Shown: positions 27,815 through 38,113, numbered from the stretch's first letter. The stretch: 64,000 nt of DNA from Vibrio natriegens NBRC 15636 = ATCC 14048 = DSM 759 (GCF_035621455.1 NZ_CP141822.1:2480001-2544000); one strand, 5' to 3'. Made by a program: numbers and translations. The notes: a model not told the origin generated them from the letters alone.

Positions 27815-27916
27815 TCTTGTTCACTCCCACAGATTTGGCAAAATATAATAGCTGGACATATTACTTGAATAGCGATGCATTTTGAAACACGTTAGACTAG
27901 GTAGTTGTCATTTTTT

Positions 27917-29233
27917 ATGTTTAATTTAGCAAACAAGTACGTCATGCATTCGATTTTTGTCCGACTTCCACTCTTGCACAAAGTATTGATCGGTTTTTTT
28001 AGTGCGCTAATCATCTTCGCACTATTCTTTTTACCCGATCCGCAAGAACTTAACCCTCAGCAAAGCCGCTTAAAAGTGGGGCAATATTATCCTGTGCCAA
28101 TTTCTATGGAATTGACGACATTAAACGGGACATCGTCTACTTCCTCGGTATTACGCTGGGAGACCTACAAAGTTAAAAATGGTGAAAGTGCGGCCATTCT
28201 CTTTAGCCGTGTCGGTCTATCAGCGCGTATTCTGCATGAGCTGGTTTCCTCAGATAAAGAAGTGGAACAGCAGCTAACCCGTCTTCGACCTGGCGACAGG
28301 CTGCAATTCGGCTTTGATGAAAACAATAACTTAGTTCAATTACGACGTACCTTGAGCGCATTCGAAACCTTCCGAATCAAGCTACAAGATGGCAAGTACG
28401 TCTCTGAAATCGACAAAAAAGAGGTCGATTATCAATACAACTTTGCTGAAGCAACCATCAAATCTAACTTCTGGAATGCAGGCATTTCTTCAGGCTTAAA
28501 CGCGAACCAAATTATGGAGTTAGCGGGAATTTTCGGCTGGGATATCGACTTTGCATTAGATATTCGTAAGAACGACACGTTCAGAGTCCTGTATCAGGAA
28601 GAGGTTGTCGAAGGGGAAGTGATTGGACGCGGTAAAATCATCGCGGCCGTGTTCAAAAACCAGGGGGATACCTTCACTGCGATTCTGGATGAAAAATCAG
28701 GTAAGTATTACGATGAAAATGGTCGAGCAATGAAGAAAGCGTTTTTACGCGCACCATTGGACTTCCGTCGTGTAAGCTCAAACTTCAACCCTCGTCGTCT
28801 GCACCCTGTCACGGGTAAAGTTCGTCCTCACCGAGGCACAGACTATGCCGCTCCAGTGGGTACGCCAATTTGGGCCGCAGGTGATGGTGTGGTGCAAAAA
28901 TCGTCATACAACAAATTTAATGGTAACTACGTGTTCATCAAACACAGTAATACCTACATTACCAAGTATTTGCACCTAACCAAACGTACCGTTAAAACCG
29001 GTCAGCGTGTTAAGCAGGGCCAAACCATTGGTACGTTAGGTGGTACAGGCCGAGTGACCGGCCCTCACCTACACTATGAGTTCCTGGTTAACGGCGTGCA
29101 CAAAAACCCACGCACGGTTAATTTACCTCAATCAAAATCGTTAACTGGGCAAGCAAGACAAACCTTCTTAGCGAATGCGAAAATCAACATGGCTAAGCTC
29201 GACCGATACAGCGAGCTTCTAACCATGAAGTAA
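27917..29233 (+). CDS. M23 peptidoglycan DD-endopeptidase (ShyC/MepM-like)
   Basis: A LytM-type zinc endopeptidase of about 438 residues that cleaves cross-links to allow wall expansion. It has an N-terminal membrane anchor ('VLIGFFSALIIFALFFL'), a LysM/OapA-like region ('YKVKNGESAAILFSRVGLS'), then the M23 domain with 'HRGTDYAAPVGTPIWAAGDG', 'KYLHL' and 'GPHLHYEF', which supply the zinc and catalytic His/Asp. Its position next to tyrS matches V. cholerae ShyC. The start is uncertain: ATG at 27917 or 27944, neither with a strong ribosome binding site. It is divergent from tyrS and convergent with the RND permease. Confidence 0.88.
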   Translation: MFNLANKYVMHSIFVRLPLLHKVLIGFFSALIIFALFFLPDPQELNPQQSRLKVGQYYPVPISMELTTLNGTSSTSSVLRWETYKVKNGESAAILFSRVGLSARILHELVSSDKEVEQQLTRLRPGDRLQFGFDENNNLVQLRRTLSAFETFRIKLQDGKYVSEIDKKEVDYQYNFAEATIKSNFWNAGISSGLNANQIMELAGIFGWDIDFALDIRKNDTFRVLYQEEVVEGEVIGRGKIIAAVFKNQGDTFTAILDEKSGKYYDENGRAMKKAFLRAPLDFRRVSSNFNPRRLHPVTGKVRPHRGTDYAAPVGTPIWAAGDGVVQKSSYNKFNGNYVFIKHSNTYITKYLHLTKRTVKTGQRVKQGQTIGTLGGTGRVTGPHLHYEFLVNGVHKNPRTVNLPQSKSLTGQARQTFLANAKINMAKLDRYSELLTMK

Positions 29234-29248
29234 GCGGCTCGAACAGGG

Positions 29249-29276
29249 AAAGAGGCGATTTATATCACCTCTTTTT
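29249..29276. terminator. Terminator between M23 peptidase and RND permease
   Basis: Arms AAAGAGG and CCTCTTT separated by 12 bases, with a T-run on +. The stem overlaps the last codons of the convergent RND gene. Confidence 0.7.
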
Positions 29277-32200
29277 CTGATCCAATCATCTCATCAGAAG
29301 AATGCTCTTTGCCTAGCATAAGCAGACAGGGAGTTAACACCAGCGTCAGCAATGTAGCAAAAGCAAGCCCACCTGAAACAGCGGTTGCTAACTGAGACCA
29401 CCACTGGGTGCTTGGCGCACCGAATTCGATTTTCTGATTAATCAAATCGATGTTCATCTCCAGTACCATTGGCAGCAGGCCAAGAATCGTCGTGATCGTT
29501 GTCAGTAATACCGGGCGCAGACGCTGCACACCTGTTCTTAGGATCGCATCACGCTTATCCAACCCTCGTTTGCGCAGCTGATTGTACGTATCAATTAAGA
29601 CGATGTTGTTATTCACTACAATGCCCGCTAATGCAATCACGCCGATACCCGACATAATCACACCGAAAGGTTTCTGGAATATCAACAAGCCCGCAAAAAC
29701 GCCAACCGTAGAAAACAATACCGCACTCAGAATAAGAAACGCTTGGTAGAAACTGTTGAACTGAGTAATTAAGATCAGAGCCATACCAACCAGCGCCACG
29801 ATAAATGCGTTGAGTAAGAAAGCAGAGGAATTTTCCTGCTCTTCGTTCTGACCTCGGATTTTAAACTCGACTCCCTCAGGCAAGGTTAACTCTTTGAGCG
29901 CTTCTTCAACTTTAGGCAGTTCAAGCGCCAGGTTGTAACCTTCTCTAATGTCTGCAAACACGCTGATCACTCTATGCCCATCGACACGACGGATCGTATC
30001 CTGTTTATGTTCAGGAATAATGCTGGCGAAATTGGTGATCGGAACCAGTCCAGCAGCGGTTTTGACCCGCAACTGATCAAAGCGGCCAATATCACGCTTA
30101 TCCTCTGGGTAGCGCACTAATATATCGACTTCCTCTGAGGAGTCATCCGGCAGATAATCTCCCAACTTTAAGCCGTTGGTAACAAACTGCACTGTGTTAC
30201 CAACTAATGTCGCGTCTGCTAAGAAGCGAGCGGCATCATCACGGCGAATATCGATCTGCCAGTCAATACCGTCTTTGCTTGAGTTATCACTGATATTGGT
30301 AAATGCAGGGTAAGCATCCGCCCAATGACGAACGATTTTCGCGCCTTCGTCTAAGCCACTGAGCGTTGAACCAGACATTTCAATAACCAAGTCGTGCTCA
30401 GTTGGTGGACCCGCCTCTGGAAACTTGTACTCAATTTCCACCCCAGCATACTGGTCTGTGGTTTGTTTCAGTTCATCGATAATGGCTTTCACCTTACGAC
30501 GATACTGCCAATCCACAGGCGTGATCTGGATTAAACCAATCTCATCATCGCCACCTGTTTTGGTGTAAACACTTTCAAACTCATCATGCCCCAACATCAC
30601 CGATTCAACATCGCGCATGATTTGGTCTTTCTCATCGATAGATAAATCACCGTACGAGCGCACTTTAACCGTAAAAAATGGTGGGTCGACTTCAGGGAAA
30701 AACTCTGCACCTAGTCCCGCTTTAACGTAAGTAAAACCAACGCCGACCGAGAGTAAGATAGCACTCAGCAAGATCTTTAACGGGTGACGCAACGCAACAT
30801 TCAGCGTCTGGTAATACAGCTTAGTAATACCCGTAGCTTTGTCATAATCGCCTTCATGCAGAGCCAGCATTTTCTCGTGTTGGATAGGCGATACATTTTG
30901 AGGTTTACCGATAAGGCTACCGAGCACTGGTACGAATAACAGTGCCATCGCCAACGAAGCGGCCAACGTCGCGATCAATGTCAGCGGAAGATACTTCATA
31001 AACTCGCCAGTAACATCCGGCCAGAATAATAGCGGAGCAAAGGCTGCCAACGTCGTCGCTGTCGAAGCCGTGATCGGCCAAGCCATGCGCTTTGCAGCAT
31101 CTCGATAAGCTTCTTTACGCGGCGCTCCTTCCTGCATGCGACGATCGGCAAACTCGGTGACCACTATCGCCCCATCGACCAGCATACCGACCGCCATTAT
31201 CAGCGAGAACAAGACGATAATGTTCACGGTCAGGCCAAACACGGAGAGCACCAGCAAGCCTGTGAGGAATGAACCAGGAATCGAAATACCGACCAGTAGC
31301 GCTGTGCGAACACCAAGAATCGCAATAATCACAATTACGACTAAGATGATCGCCGACAAGATGTTGTTCTGTAGGTCGTTGAGCATCATCTTGACATCAT
31401 CTGACTGGTCTCTCGTGTATTTCACCAGCAGGTTATCCGGCCATTGCTCTTGATTTTGAGCTTCGGCCATCACCGCTTTGATCAGATCTACGGTCTCGAT
31501 GATGTTTTCGCCCGCACGCTTTTTAACATCGAGCACAATCGCGGACTTACCATCCAAACGTGCATAGCTTTCCGGATCACGGAACGCACGCCTTACCGTC
31601 GCCACATCACCAAAGGTAATGACTTGTTTACCATCGACTTTAACTGGCAACTCAAGCACATCTTTTAGCGTCTCAAACACCGACGGTACTTTGACCGAAA
31701 ATCGGCCGTAACCAGTATCAACAAACCCCGCCGCCACCACACGGTTGTTTAACGCGATCAAGTTATAGATACTCGCCTGATCCAGACCATAACTTTCCAT
31801 CAACAACGGATCGACGATGATCTCAACGATGTCTTCTCGGTCACCCGCGATATCCACTTCCAGGATCTGTCTGTAGCTCTCCAGCTTGTCTCTTAATTGG
31901 CGCGCAAGATGTACAATGGTTCTTTCCGGCACGGTTCCGTAGAGCACCACCGACAAAGCTGCTTCTTCAGACGCTAAAGTAACTTCATTGACGGTAGGCT
32001 CATCACTATCGGCGGGCAATTTAGGCTTTGCCAAGTCAACCGCATCACGCACTTCTGCCATAGCTCGATCAAGGTCTACGCCAACGCTAAACTCCAGCAC
32101 TACCGACGCATGCCCTTCAGATGCGGTTGCGGTCATATCTTTAACCCCTTCGATAGAACGCAACTCCTGCTCTATCGGACGCACGAGCAAGCGTTCTGCA

Positions 32201-32376
32201 TCGGTAGGTGAGATACCTTGGTGGCTAACAGAAACATAGATAATTGGAATGGTGATATCAGGGCTCGATTCTTTCGGAATCGTCAGATAGGTAAGCACGC
32301 CAGAAATCAGAACAAAGACCAGCAGTACCATCATCGTTCGTGCGCGTGATAAAGAGGCGTCGATCAAACGTAACAT
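29260..32376 (-). CDS. RND-family efflux permease
   Basis: The 1038-residue inner-membrane proton antiporter of a tripartite pump. It starts 'MLRLIDASLSRARTMMVLLV'. The two large periplasmic loops between TM1-2 and TM7-8 are present. The TM4 region 'AVGMLVDGAIVVTEFADRR' holds the proton-relay aspartate and 'GVIALAGIVVNNNIVLIDTYN' is the TM10 counterpart. It belongs to the hydrophobe/amphiphile branch related to the V. cholerae VexM locus by position (from memory). The membrane-fusion protein gene lies 11 bp upstream, so they form an operon. No outer-membrane factor is encoded nearby, so TolC is the probable partner. Confidence 0.92.
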   Translation of the reverse strand: MLRLIDASLSRARTMMVLLVFVLISGVLTYLTIPKESSPDITIPIIYVSVSHQGISPTDAERLLVRPIEQELRSIEGVKDMTATASEGHASVVLEFSVGVDLDRAMAEVRDAVDLAKPKLPADSDEPTVNEVTLASEEAALSVVLYGTVPERTIVHLARQLRDKLESYRQILEVDIAGDREDIVEIIVDPLLMESYGLDQASIYNLIALNNRVVAAGFVDTGYGRFSVKVPSVFETLKDVLELPVKVDGKQVITFGDVATVRRAFRDPESYARLDGKSAIVLDVKKRAGENIIETVDLIKAVMAEAQNQEQWPDNLLVKYTRDQSDDVKMMLNDLQNNILSAIILVVIVIIAILGVRTALLVGISIPGSFLTGLLVLSVFGLTVNIIVLFSLIMAVGMLVDGAIVVTEFADRRMQEGAPRKEAYRDAAKRMAWPITASTATTLAAFAPLLFWPDVTGEFMKYLPLTLIATLAASLAMALLFVPVLGSLIGKPQNVSPIQHEKMLALHEGDYDKATGITKLYYQTLNVALRHPLKILLSAILLSVGVGFTYVKAGLGAEFFPEVDPPFFTVKVRSYGDLSIDEKDQIMRDVESVMLGHDEFESVYTKTGGDDEIGLIQITPVDWQYRRKVKAIIDELKQTTDQYAGVEIEYKFPEAGPPTEHDLVIEMSGSTLSGLDEGAKIVRHWADAYPAFTNISDNSSKDGIDWQIDIRRDDAARFLADATLVGNTVQFVTNGLKLGDYLPDDSSEEVDILVRYPEDKRDIGRFDQLRVKTAAGLVPITNFASIIPEHKQDTIRRVDGHRVISVFADIREGYNLALELPKVEEALKELTLPEGVEFKIRGQNEEQENSSAFLLNAFIVALVGMALILITQFNSFYQAFLILSAVLFSTVGVFAGLLIFQKPFGVIMSGIGVIALAGIVVNNNIVLIDTYNQLRKRGLDKRDAILRTGVQRLRPVLLTTITTILGLLPMVLEMNIDLINQKIEFGAPSTQWWSQLATAVSGGLAFATLLTLVLTPCLLMLGKEHSSDEMIGSEKEVI

Positions 32377-32387
32377 ATCAACCCCAC

Positions 32388-33470
32388 TTACAATTCTTGC
32401 TTAACGGCAATCACGTCATCACCGTCACGTACAAAACCCTGACCTGTGGTGATAATGTCGACTCTATCCCCCAGCCCTGTCAGCCAAACACCATCTTGTT
32501 CGGCTTTAACCAATTGAATGGGGATAAATTTTACTTTTTTATTTTCTAGTACTTTGACACCTAAAATACCGGCCTCATCGAGTGCCAGCATCGCTGGAGT
32601 TAACTTGATCGCTAATTGTTGTTTGAGGTTTAAATCAACCTCGGTGCTTATCCCTGCGGGAATCAACTGTTGAGGATTGGGTAGTCGAATTTCAATTGGG
32701 AAAGTGTTAGTCGCTGGTGAGGACACCCGTGAAACATAACTCACAGTGCCTTCAACCGTGTCACCAGAAATAAACTTAACTTTTGCAGGCTGATTTAATG
32801 ACAAGTCCTGAATATGGCGCTCACTGACGTCCGCCTCAATCACCAAGTGAGTGAGATCAATAATCGTCGCAACTGGATCGCCAACACCGACAAAATCACC
32901 CACTTCGATAAATAGATGATCGAGAATACCGCTAAACGGTGCGATTACATTGGTATTTCTCAACGCAATCTTAGCGTTGGTGACTTGCGCTCGAGCCTCT
33001 ACTAAAGAAGCTTCTGCATTACTGAATGCAACCTCCCCTTGTAGTCCTTTATTTTTTAACGATTTTGCCGCGTTGAATTCCTTTTCACGGACTTTAAGTA
33101 GTGCATGCGCGCGCTCCAATTGGATATCGAGATCGCCTTTATCAATTTGCGCTATCACTTGTCCTTGCTTAACCGACTCACCTTTTTCAACCTTAAGCGC
33201 AATGATCTTACCGGCAATTTCCGCCCCTAAATTAGCCTGTCTGTCTGGTGCGGTACGGCCGTACAACTCGATCGTTTTATAGGTATTTTGTGCGGTAAAT
33301 GTTTGATAGGAGACTTTTGCCAGAGGAATATCTTGCGATGCACGCTGTGGTGACACATCGTCGGCTTGAAGTGAACCAAGTCCTAACCAAGCTGACATTA
33401 CTAAAATAATGAGCAACGACACGATATAAGGTCGTTCAGCGAAAAATCGCGTAAAGGGGAAGCTAGCCAT
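32388..33470 (-). CDS. RND efflux membrane-fusion (periplasmic adaptor) protein
   Basis: A 360-residue adaptor. It has an N-terminal signal-anchor ('IVSLLIILVMSAWLGLGSL'), a biotinyl-lipoyl half 'GAEIAGKIIALKVEKGESVKQGQVIAQID', a coiled-coil hairpin ('KVREKEFNAAKSLKNKG...ASLVEARAQV'), the second lipoyl half 'VIAPFSGILDHLFIEVGDFVGVGDPV' and a beta-barrel. The ATG at 33470 is chosen because the frame upstream begins with TTG and AGAG lies 7 bases before this ATG. It is the first gene of the pump operon. Its 206-bp upstream gap to erpA is AT-rich with a GAATTAATTC palindrome near 33500, possibly an operator. Confidence 0.92.
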   Translation of the reverse strand: MASFPFTRFFAERPYIVSLLIILVMSAWLGLGSLQADDVSPQRASQDIPLAKVSYQTFTAQNTYKTIELYGRTAPDRQANLGAEIAGKIIALKVEKGESVKQGQVIAQIDKGDLDIQLERAHALLKVREKEFNAAKSLKNKGLQGEVAFSNAEASLVEARAQVTNAKIALRNTNVIAPFSGILDHLFIEVGDFVGVGDPVATIIDLTHLVIEADVSERHIQDLSLNQPAKVKFISGDTVEGTVSYVSRVSSPATNTFPIEIRLPNPQQLIPAGISTEVDLNLKQQLAIKLTPAMLALDEAGILGVKVLENKKVKFIPIQLVKAEQDGVWLTGLGDRVDIITTGQGFVRDGDDVIAVKQEL

Positions 33471-33632
33471 AATAATCTCTTGCAATAAGTAATGTTGCGA
33501 GAATTAATTCAATATACAAATCAATCTTAGTCGAATAATTTATGATACGAATTAACTTTCTAAAAAGAAAATAATAGCGGCTTGGATTCTTAACTACGTC
33601 GCAATTTCAGGAAATTCATCAATACATAAAAC

Positions 33633-33657
33633 AAAGGCTGCAAAAATGCAGCCTTAT
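33633..33657 (-). terminator. Terminator of erpA
   Basis: Arms AAGGCTGC and GCAGCCTT around AAAAAT, about 20 bp after the erpA stop. The minus side continues TTGTTTT. Confidence 0.85.
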
Positions 33658-33676
33658 GAATAACTTATACGGGATA

Positions 33677-34018
33677 TTAAACGCTAAATGATGCACCACA
33701 ACCACAAGTGGTCGTTGCATTCGGGTTATTTACGAAGAAGCGTGCTCCCTCTAACCCCTCAGTGTAATCCACGATGCCGCCAATAAGATATTGCAAGCTC
33801 ATTGGGTCAACAACCAGTGTTACGCCACTATTTACGATGGTTGTATCACCATCATTTACGTTCTCATCGAAAGTGAAACCGTATTGGAAACCGCTACAGC
33901 CACCACCAGTGATGTATACGCGCAGTTTCAATGCTGGGTTTTCTTCTTCTGCAATCAGCGCTTTAACGCGAGATGCTGCAGCATCGGAAAAAGATAATGG
34001 TACGTTTACTTCGCTCAC
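33677..34018 (-). CDS. erpA: Iron-sulfur cluster insertion protein ErpA
   Basis: This 113-residue A-type carrier delivers [4Fe-4S] clusters to targets such as IspG. The three ligand cysteines are at 41 ('[10 protein letters not shown]'), 105 and 107 ('[11 protein letters not shown]'), one less than E. coli numbering throughout. The spacing is exact, so it is functional. It is divergent from hemL across a 242-bp region, as in E. coli and V. cholerae. Confidence 0.97.
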   Translation of the reverse strand: MSEVNVPLSFSDAAASRVKALIAEEENPALKLRVYITGGGCSGFQYGFTFDENVNDGDTTIVNSGVTLVVDPMSLQYLIGGIVDYTEGLEGARFFVNNPNATTTCGCGASFSV

Positions 34019-34260
34019 GAAAAACCTCTCTCACTCGTGTAATGCGTCGAGCCTGAAGCAAGACGTCAAATTTGTGCTTATTGGGTACGATTATCTAATA
34101 CCTGACCAACTCGTTCAAGTATTCACCGTCGATTCTTTATATCGGATAGTTAAAATTACATTGCGAAACAACACATAAATTAAGCAAAACGTTTCTAAGT
34201 TGATTATAGCTAGGTACAATGCGCACCACTTGGTCCGAGCAATCAAAAGAGGATAACCCC

Positions 34261-35556
34261 ATGACCAAATCATCAGAACTGTATGACAAAGCCCAGAAAA
34301 CCATTCCAGGCGGTGTAAACTCACCTGTTCGTGCATTCAACGGCGTAGGCGGTTCTCCGCTATTTATCGAACGAGCAGACGGTGCTCTGATTTTTGATGC
34401 CGATGGTAAGGCGTATATTGATTACGTCGGTTCTTGGGGGCCAATGATCCTTGGTCACAACCACGCTGTAATTCGTGAAGCCGTGATCGACGCTGCACAA
34501 CGCGGCCTTAGCTTTGGTGCGCCAACTGAGCTAGAAATTTCAATGGCAGAACTGGTTTCTGAACTTGTACCATCAATGGAACAACTCCGCATGGTTAGCT
34601 CTGGTACCGAAGCAACCATGAGTGCGATTCGCCTTGCTCGTGGTTTCACTGGCCGCGACAAAATCATGAAATTCGAAGGTTGTTACCACGGTCACGCTGA
34701 TAGCTTGCTAGTAAAAGCAGGCTCTGGCGCGTTGACTCTAGGCCAACCAAGCTCTCCGGGTGTTCCAGCAGATTTTGCTAAACATACCCTAACTGCAACA
34801 TTCAACGATCTGGATTCAGTTCGCGAGCTATTTGCTGCAAACAAAGGTGAAATTGCTTGTATCATCGTTGAGCCTGTAGCTGGCAACATGAACTGTATTC
34901 CGCCAGTAGAAGGCTTCCATGAAGGCCTGCGTGAAATCTGTGATCAAGAAGGTGCTCTACTGATTTTTGATGAAGTAATGACAGGCTTCCGTGTCGCCCT
35001 TGGCGGCGCTCAGGCACACTACAACATCAAACCAGACCTAACAACATTAGGTAAAGTGATTGGTGGCGGTATGCCAGTTGGTGCTTTCGGTGGTCGTAAA
35101 GAAGTAATGCAATATGTCGCACCAACAGGTCCTGTATATCAAGCAGGTACTCTATCTGGTAACCCAGTAGCGATGGCAGCAGGTTTTGCTTGTTTGAGTC
35201 TTCTAAAAGAAGAAGGCAATGAAAAACGTCTGGCTTCAAAAACGAAGCAGCTAGCAGATGGCTTTAAATCTCTGGCTGAAAAACATGGTATTCCGTTGGT
35301 GGTAAACCAAGTGGGTGGCATGTTCGGCTTCTTCTTCACCGATCAAGATAGCGTAACTTGCTACGAAGACGTGACAAAGTGCGACGTTGAACGCTTTAAA
35401 CGATTCTTCCACCTTATGCTTGATCACGGCGTTTACCTTGCACCTTCAGCATTTGAAGCAAGCTTTACATCTCTCGCTCACGGTTCAAAAGAAATCGATG
35501 CCACACTAGAAGCAGCAGACCGCTGTTTTGCAACGCTGGCTGCTGAAGCACAATAA
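34261..35556 (+). CDS. hemL: Glutamate-1-semialdehyde 2,1-aminomutase
   Basis: A PLP enzyme that forms 5-aminolevulinate from glutamate-1-semialdehyde in the C5 haem pathway. The ATG at 34261 gives '[26 protein letters not shown]', with AGAGGA about 10 bases upstream, and 431 residues. '[18 protein letters not shown]' and the Schiff-base lysine in '[17 protein letters not shown]' are conserved. An in-frame upstream ATG has no ribosome binding site and would extend into the promoter. It is monocistronic, ended by the bidirectional terminator at 35585-35608. Confidence 0.97.
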   Translation: MTKSSELYDKAQKTIPGGVNSPVRAFNGVGGSPLFIERADGALIFDADGKAYIDYVGSWGPMILGHNHAVIREAVIDAAQRGLSFGAPTELEISMAELVSELVPSMEQLRMVSSGTEATMSAIRLARGFTGRDKIMKFEGCYHGHADSLLVKAGSGALTLGQPSSPGVPADFAKHTLTATFNDLDSVRELFAANKGEIACIIVEPVAGNMNCIPPVEGFHEGLREICDQEGALLIFDEVMTGFRVALGGAQAHYNIKPDLTTLGKVIGGGMPVGAFGGRKEVMQYVAPTGPVYQAGTLSGNPVAMAAGFACLSLLKEEGNEKRLASKTKQLADGFKSLAEKHGIPLVVNQVGGMFGFFFTDQDSVTCYEDVTKCDVERFKRFFHLMLDHGVYLAPSAFEASFTSLAHGSKEIDATLEAADRCFATLAAEAQ

Positions 35557-35584
35557 TTCAGCAAAGGCAGTAACGACAAATCTC

Positions 35585-35608
35585 AAAAGGACCTTCATGG
35601 TCCTTTTT
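35585..35608. terminator. Bidirectional terminator hemL / small membrane protein
   Basis: Arms AAAAGGACC and GGTCCTTTT around TTCAT, followed by T-run on +. It sits between the hemL stop and the convergent microprotein gene, whose stop codon touches it. Confidence 0.92.
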
Positions 35609-35724
35609 TAGCGCCAATTCAAAATAACTAAGACAACAAGTACACCAACCACAATACCTAACCACGGAGTGCGCTTGGTTTTTTTCTCGTTTTGACACGA
35701 CTTGTCACTATTACAACAACCCAT
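35608..35724 (-). CDS. 38-residue Cys-rich single-pass membrane microprotein
   Basis: ATG at 35724 with AGGAG 8-12 bases upstream; stop TAA at 35608-35610. The peptide begins 'MGCCNSDKSCQNEKKTKRTP' (three cysteines in a charged, soluble head), continues as one hydrophobic helix of about 14 residues, mainly Val, Leu and Ile ('WLGIVVGVLVVLVILNW'), and ends in Arg. The gene has its own good ribosome binding site, is codon-structured and ends exactly at a terminator convergent with hemL, so I take it as real. The CC and SC pairs could bind metal or be oxidised or acylated. No family is recognised and no function can be assigned. It is too short for most gene callers. Confidence 0.75.
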   Translation of the reverse strand: MGCCNSDKSCQNEKKTKRTPWLGIVVGVLVVLVILNWR

Positions 35725-35895
35725 TTTACATCTCCTGATTGATAACCGACTGATTTGTCGTCATTATAACAAGGTATGCTACTAGGCTCTAATTGCACGG
35801 TATTATAAGACCGCGAGCACATACCGTAATAAAGGTTCACAGCCCGTGTTATAAGCTAGAAACCGTAAATATCATCTGTAATTTGGACTTATCTT

Positions 35896-36981
35896 ATGCC
35901 AAACAATGTGAAAATCACGTCGAGTCATCGCGTTCTAATGGTCGCTCTGCTCGCCGCTGCTTTTGCTTGCTACTTATTAGTCGAACCTTACATCAACTCG
36001 ATCGTAATGGCATTCATCATTTCATTACTCATGTTCCCTATACACGAATGGTTTGAGCAAAAGATACCAAAGCATAGGAACATGGCTTCGTTACTCTCTT
36101 GTGTGGTTCTGACCTTTATTATTGTGATTCCGCTTCTGTTTGTTTTTGCTGCTATCGTTCAGCAAGGCTCATTATTTTCACAAAATACTTATAAGTGGGT
36201 AACGAATGGCGGAATTCAGGATATTTTCCAGCACCCTTTAGTTGTCAAGGCTTTAGCGTTGGTAAATGAGTACCTACCATTCGATAAAGTAGAGCCAAAA
36301 GCCATTGCGGAAAAAATTGCCCAGTTCGCCACATCATTTGGTTCAAACTTAGTCACCATCAGCGCAAAAATACTTGGTGATGCGACAAACTTCTTAATGG
36401 ACTTCTTCCTGATGCTGTTTGTCCTGTTCTTTTTGTTGCGCGATCACGACAAAATAATTTCCGCCATTCGACATATACTTCCCCTCTCACGTAGTCAGGA
36501 AGACAAAATTCTGACCGAAATTGAGCAGGTATCAAAGTCCGCAGTAATGGGATCATTTCTTACCGCAATAGCACAAGGTATGGCTGGTGGGATTGGCATG
36601 TGGCTCGCCGGTTTTCCGGGACTATTCTGGGGTACTATGATGGGCTTTGCCTCGTTCATTCCTGTTGTGGGCACCGCTTTAATCTGGATACCAGCGGCGG
36701 GTTACCTTTTCCTAACGGGTGATACAACTTGGGCAATTTTCCTAACGGCGTGGAGTGTGGTTATTGTTGGCTCAATTGATAATTTATTGCGCCCACTGCT
36801 GATGCAAGGCAGTTCTGGCATGAACACCTTAATGATTTTCTTCTCACTATTGGGTGGTCTGCAATTGTTTGGACTCATCGGCCTGATTTATGGCCCACTG
36901 ATCTTTGCCATCACTATGGTGCTATTTAATATCTATGAAGAGGAATTTAAAGACTTCCTTAACGATCAAGACAACAGCTAG
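35896..36981 (+). CDS. AI-2E/PerM family permease
   Basis: A 361-residue inner-membrane protein of the UPF0118 (AI-2 exporter-like) family. It has about eight hydrophobic segments, with 'LLAAAFACYLLVEPYINSIVMAFIISLLMFP' at the N-terminus, and the family core 'GMAGGIGMWLAGFPGLFWGTMMGFASFIPVVGTALIWIPA' followed by 'IDNLLRPLLMQGSSGMNTLMIFFSLLGGLQLFGLIG'. Family members include AI-2 exporter TqsA and Na+/H+ antiporters. The substrate is unknown. It is transcribed toward rsmC with a hairpin (37006-37032) between. Confidence 0.88.
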   Translation: MPNNVKITSSHRVLMVALLAAAFACYLLVEPYINSIVMAFIISLLMFPIHEWFEQKIPKHRNMASLLSCVVLTFIIVIPLLFVFAAIVQQGSLFSQNTYKWVTNGGIQDIFQHPLVVKALALVNEYLPFDKVEPKAIAEKIAQFATSFGSNLVTISAKILGDATNFLMDFFLMLFVLFFLLRDHDKIISAIRHILPLSRSQEDKILTEIEQVSKSAVMGSFLTAIAQGMAGGIGMWLAGFPGLFWGTMMGFASFIPVVGTALIWIPAAGYLFLTGDTTWAIFLTAWSVVIVGSIDNLLRPLLMQGSSGMNTLMIFFSLLGGLQLFGLIGLIYGPLIFAITMVLFNIYEEEFKDFLNDQDNS

Positions 36982-37005
36982 TTACTCGTTAATGACTTCA
37001 AGCTT

Positions 37006-37032
37006 GGGCCAGATTGTGAGAAAATCTGGCCC
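37006..37032 (+). terminator. Hairpin between PerM-like gene and rsmC
   Basis: Perfect 10-bp arms GGGCCAGATT and AATCTGGCCC with a 7-base loop, followed by TAATTATTTC. Strong stem, poor T-run. It lies 26-51 bases before the rsmC start. Confidence 0.65.
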
Positions 37033-37057
37033 TAATTATTTCTGACGAACAAAATTT

Positions 37058-38083
37058 ATGTCTGCTTATATCGCTCCAAGTCAAATAGCGCAACGCCAGC
37101 TGGAATACTTCAATGGAAAGCACGTTTTAGTCGCCGGTGAAGTTGAAGACCTATTCCCTCTTGAGCTGGCCTCCTACTGTGAGTCTGTTGAAGTTTTTAC
37201 TTCTAACTACAGCTATTACCGTCAAATTCGTACATCTGACAAGATCAAAAGCCACTTTGGTTCAGAGTATAACGTCGATACCCAAGCAGACATGGTGTTA
37301 CTTTACTGGCCCAAAGCTAAAGCAGAAGCCGAATACTTACTGGCAATGCTCATGGCGAAACTTGGTGTCGATACTGAAATCGTGGTCGTCGGAGAAAACC
37401 GCTCTGGTGTAAAAAGTATCGAACAGATGTTCAAAGACTACGGCCCGATCAACAAATACGATTCCGCCCGTCGCTGCTCCTTTTACTGGGGCCAATGCGT
37501 AAACGAACCAGCGCCATTTAATCAGATCGACTGGTTTAAGTCCTACACTGTCAGCTTAGGCAACCAATCACTGCTAGTGAAAAGCTTACCTGGGGTATTC
37601 AGCCATGGTGAATTCGACTTAGGTAGCCAGCTGTTATTGGAAACCTTACCGCCATTGTCCGGTAAAGTTCTCGATTTTGGTTGCGGTGCCGGCGTGCTTG
37701 GCGCATTTATGGCGAAAGCCAACCCTGAAATAGAAATTGAAATGTGCGATATCAACGCCTATGCAATTACCTCCAGCCAAGCAACACTGCAAGCTAATGA
37801 ATTAGAAGGTAAAGTGTTTGCTTCTGATATTTATTCAGATACGGCAAACGACTACCGATTTATCATCAGTAATCCGCCTTTTCATAGTGGCCTGGATACA
37901 AATTACAATGCCGCAGAAAGCTTACTTGGTGATGCACCACGATACCTTCAAAGACAAGGGGAAATGATTATCGTAGCGAACAGTTTCTTGAAGTATCCAC
38001 CAATTATTGAAAGCGCTTTCAATAATTGCGAGACGCTAAATAAGACGAAAAAATTCTCAATTTATTACGCTAAAAAGTCTTAA
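37058..38083 (+). CDS. rsmC: 16S rRNA (guanine-1207-N2)-methyltransferase
   Basis: RsmC is 341 residues with a duplicated methyltransferase fold. The N-terminal half is a degenerate copy and the C-terminal half is catalytic, with the SAM motif '[15 protein letters not shown]' and the N2-guanine methylase motif 'NPPFHSG'. It methylates G1207 in 16S rRNA on 30S subunits. Length and motifs equal the E. coli enzyme. A hairpin CGCGCAGG/CCTGCGCG (38092-38113) follows the stop. Confidence 0.96.
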   Translation: MSAYIAPSQIAQRQLEYFNGKHVLVAGEVEDLFPLELASYCESVEVFTSNYSYYRQIRTSDKIKSHFGSEYNVDTQADMVLLYWPKAKAEAEYLLAMLMAKLGVDTEIVVVGENRSGVKSIEQMFKDYGPINKYDSARRCSFYWGQCVNEPAPFNQIDWFKSYTVSLGNQSLLVKSLPGVFSHGEFDLGSQLLLETLPPLSGKVLDFGCGAGVLGAFMAKANPEIEIEMCDINAYAITSSQATLQANELEGKVFASDIYSDTANDYRFIISNPPFHSGLDTNYNAAESLLGDAPRYLQRQGEMIIVANSFLKYPPIIESAFNNCETLNKTKKFSIYYAKKS

Positions 38084-38091
38084 CTCTCCTC

Positions 38092-38113
38092 CGCGCAGGC
38101 GACAACCTGCGCG
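38092..38113 (+). terminator. Hairpin after rsmC
   Basis: Arms CGCGCAGG and CCTGCGCG with a 6-base loop, followed by ATTTCCC. The T-run is weak, so this may be a mRNA 3' stabiliser or a weak terminator ahead of chiS. Confidence 0.55.

Noticed and set aside
27357..27848. 163-codon + strand frame opposite tyrS
   Set aside because: Antisense shadow with Ser/Arg-rich composition; the real gene is tyrS.
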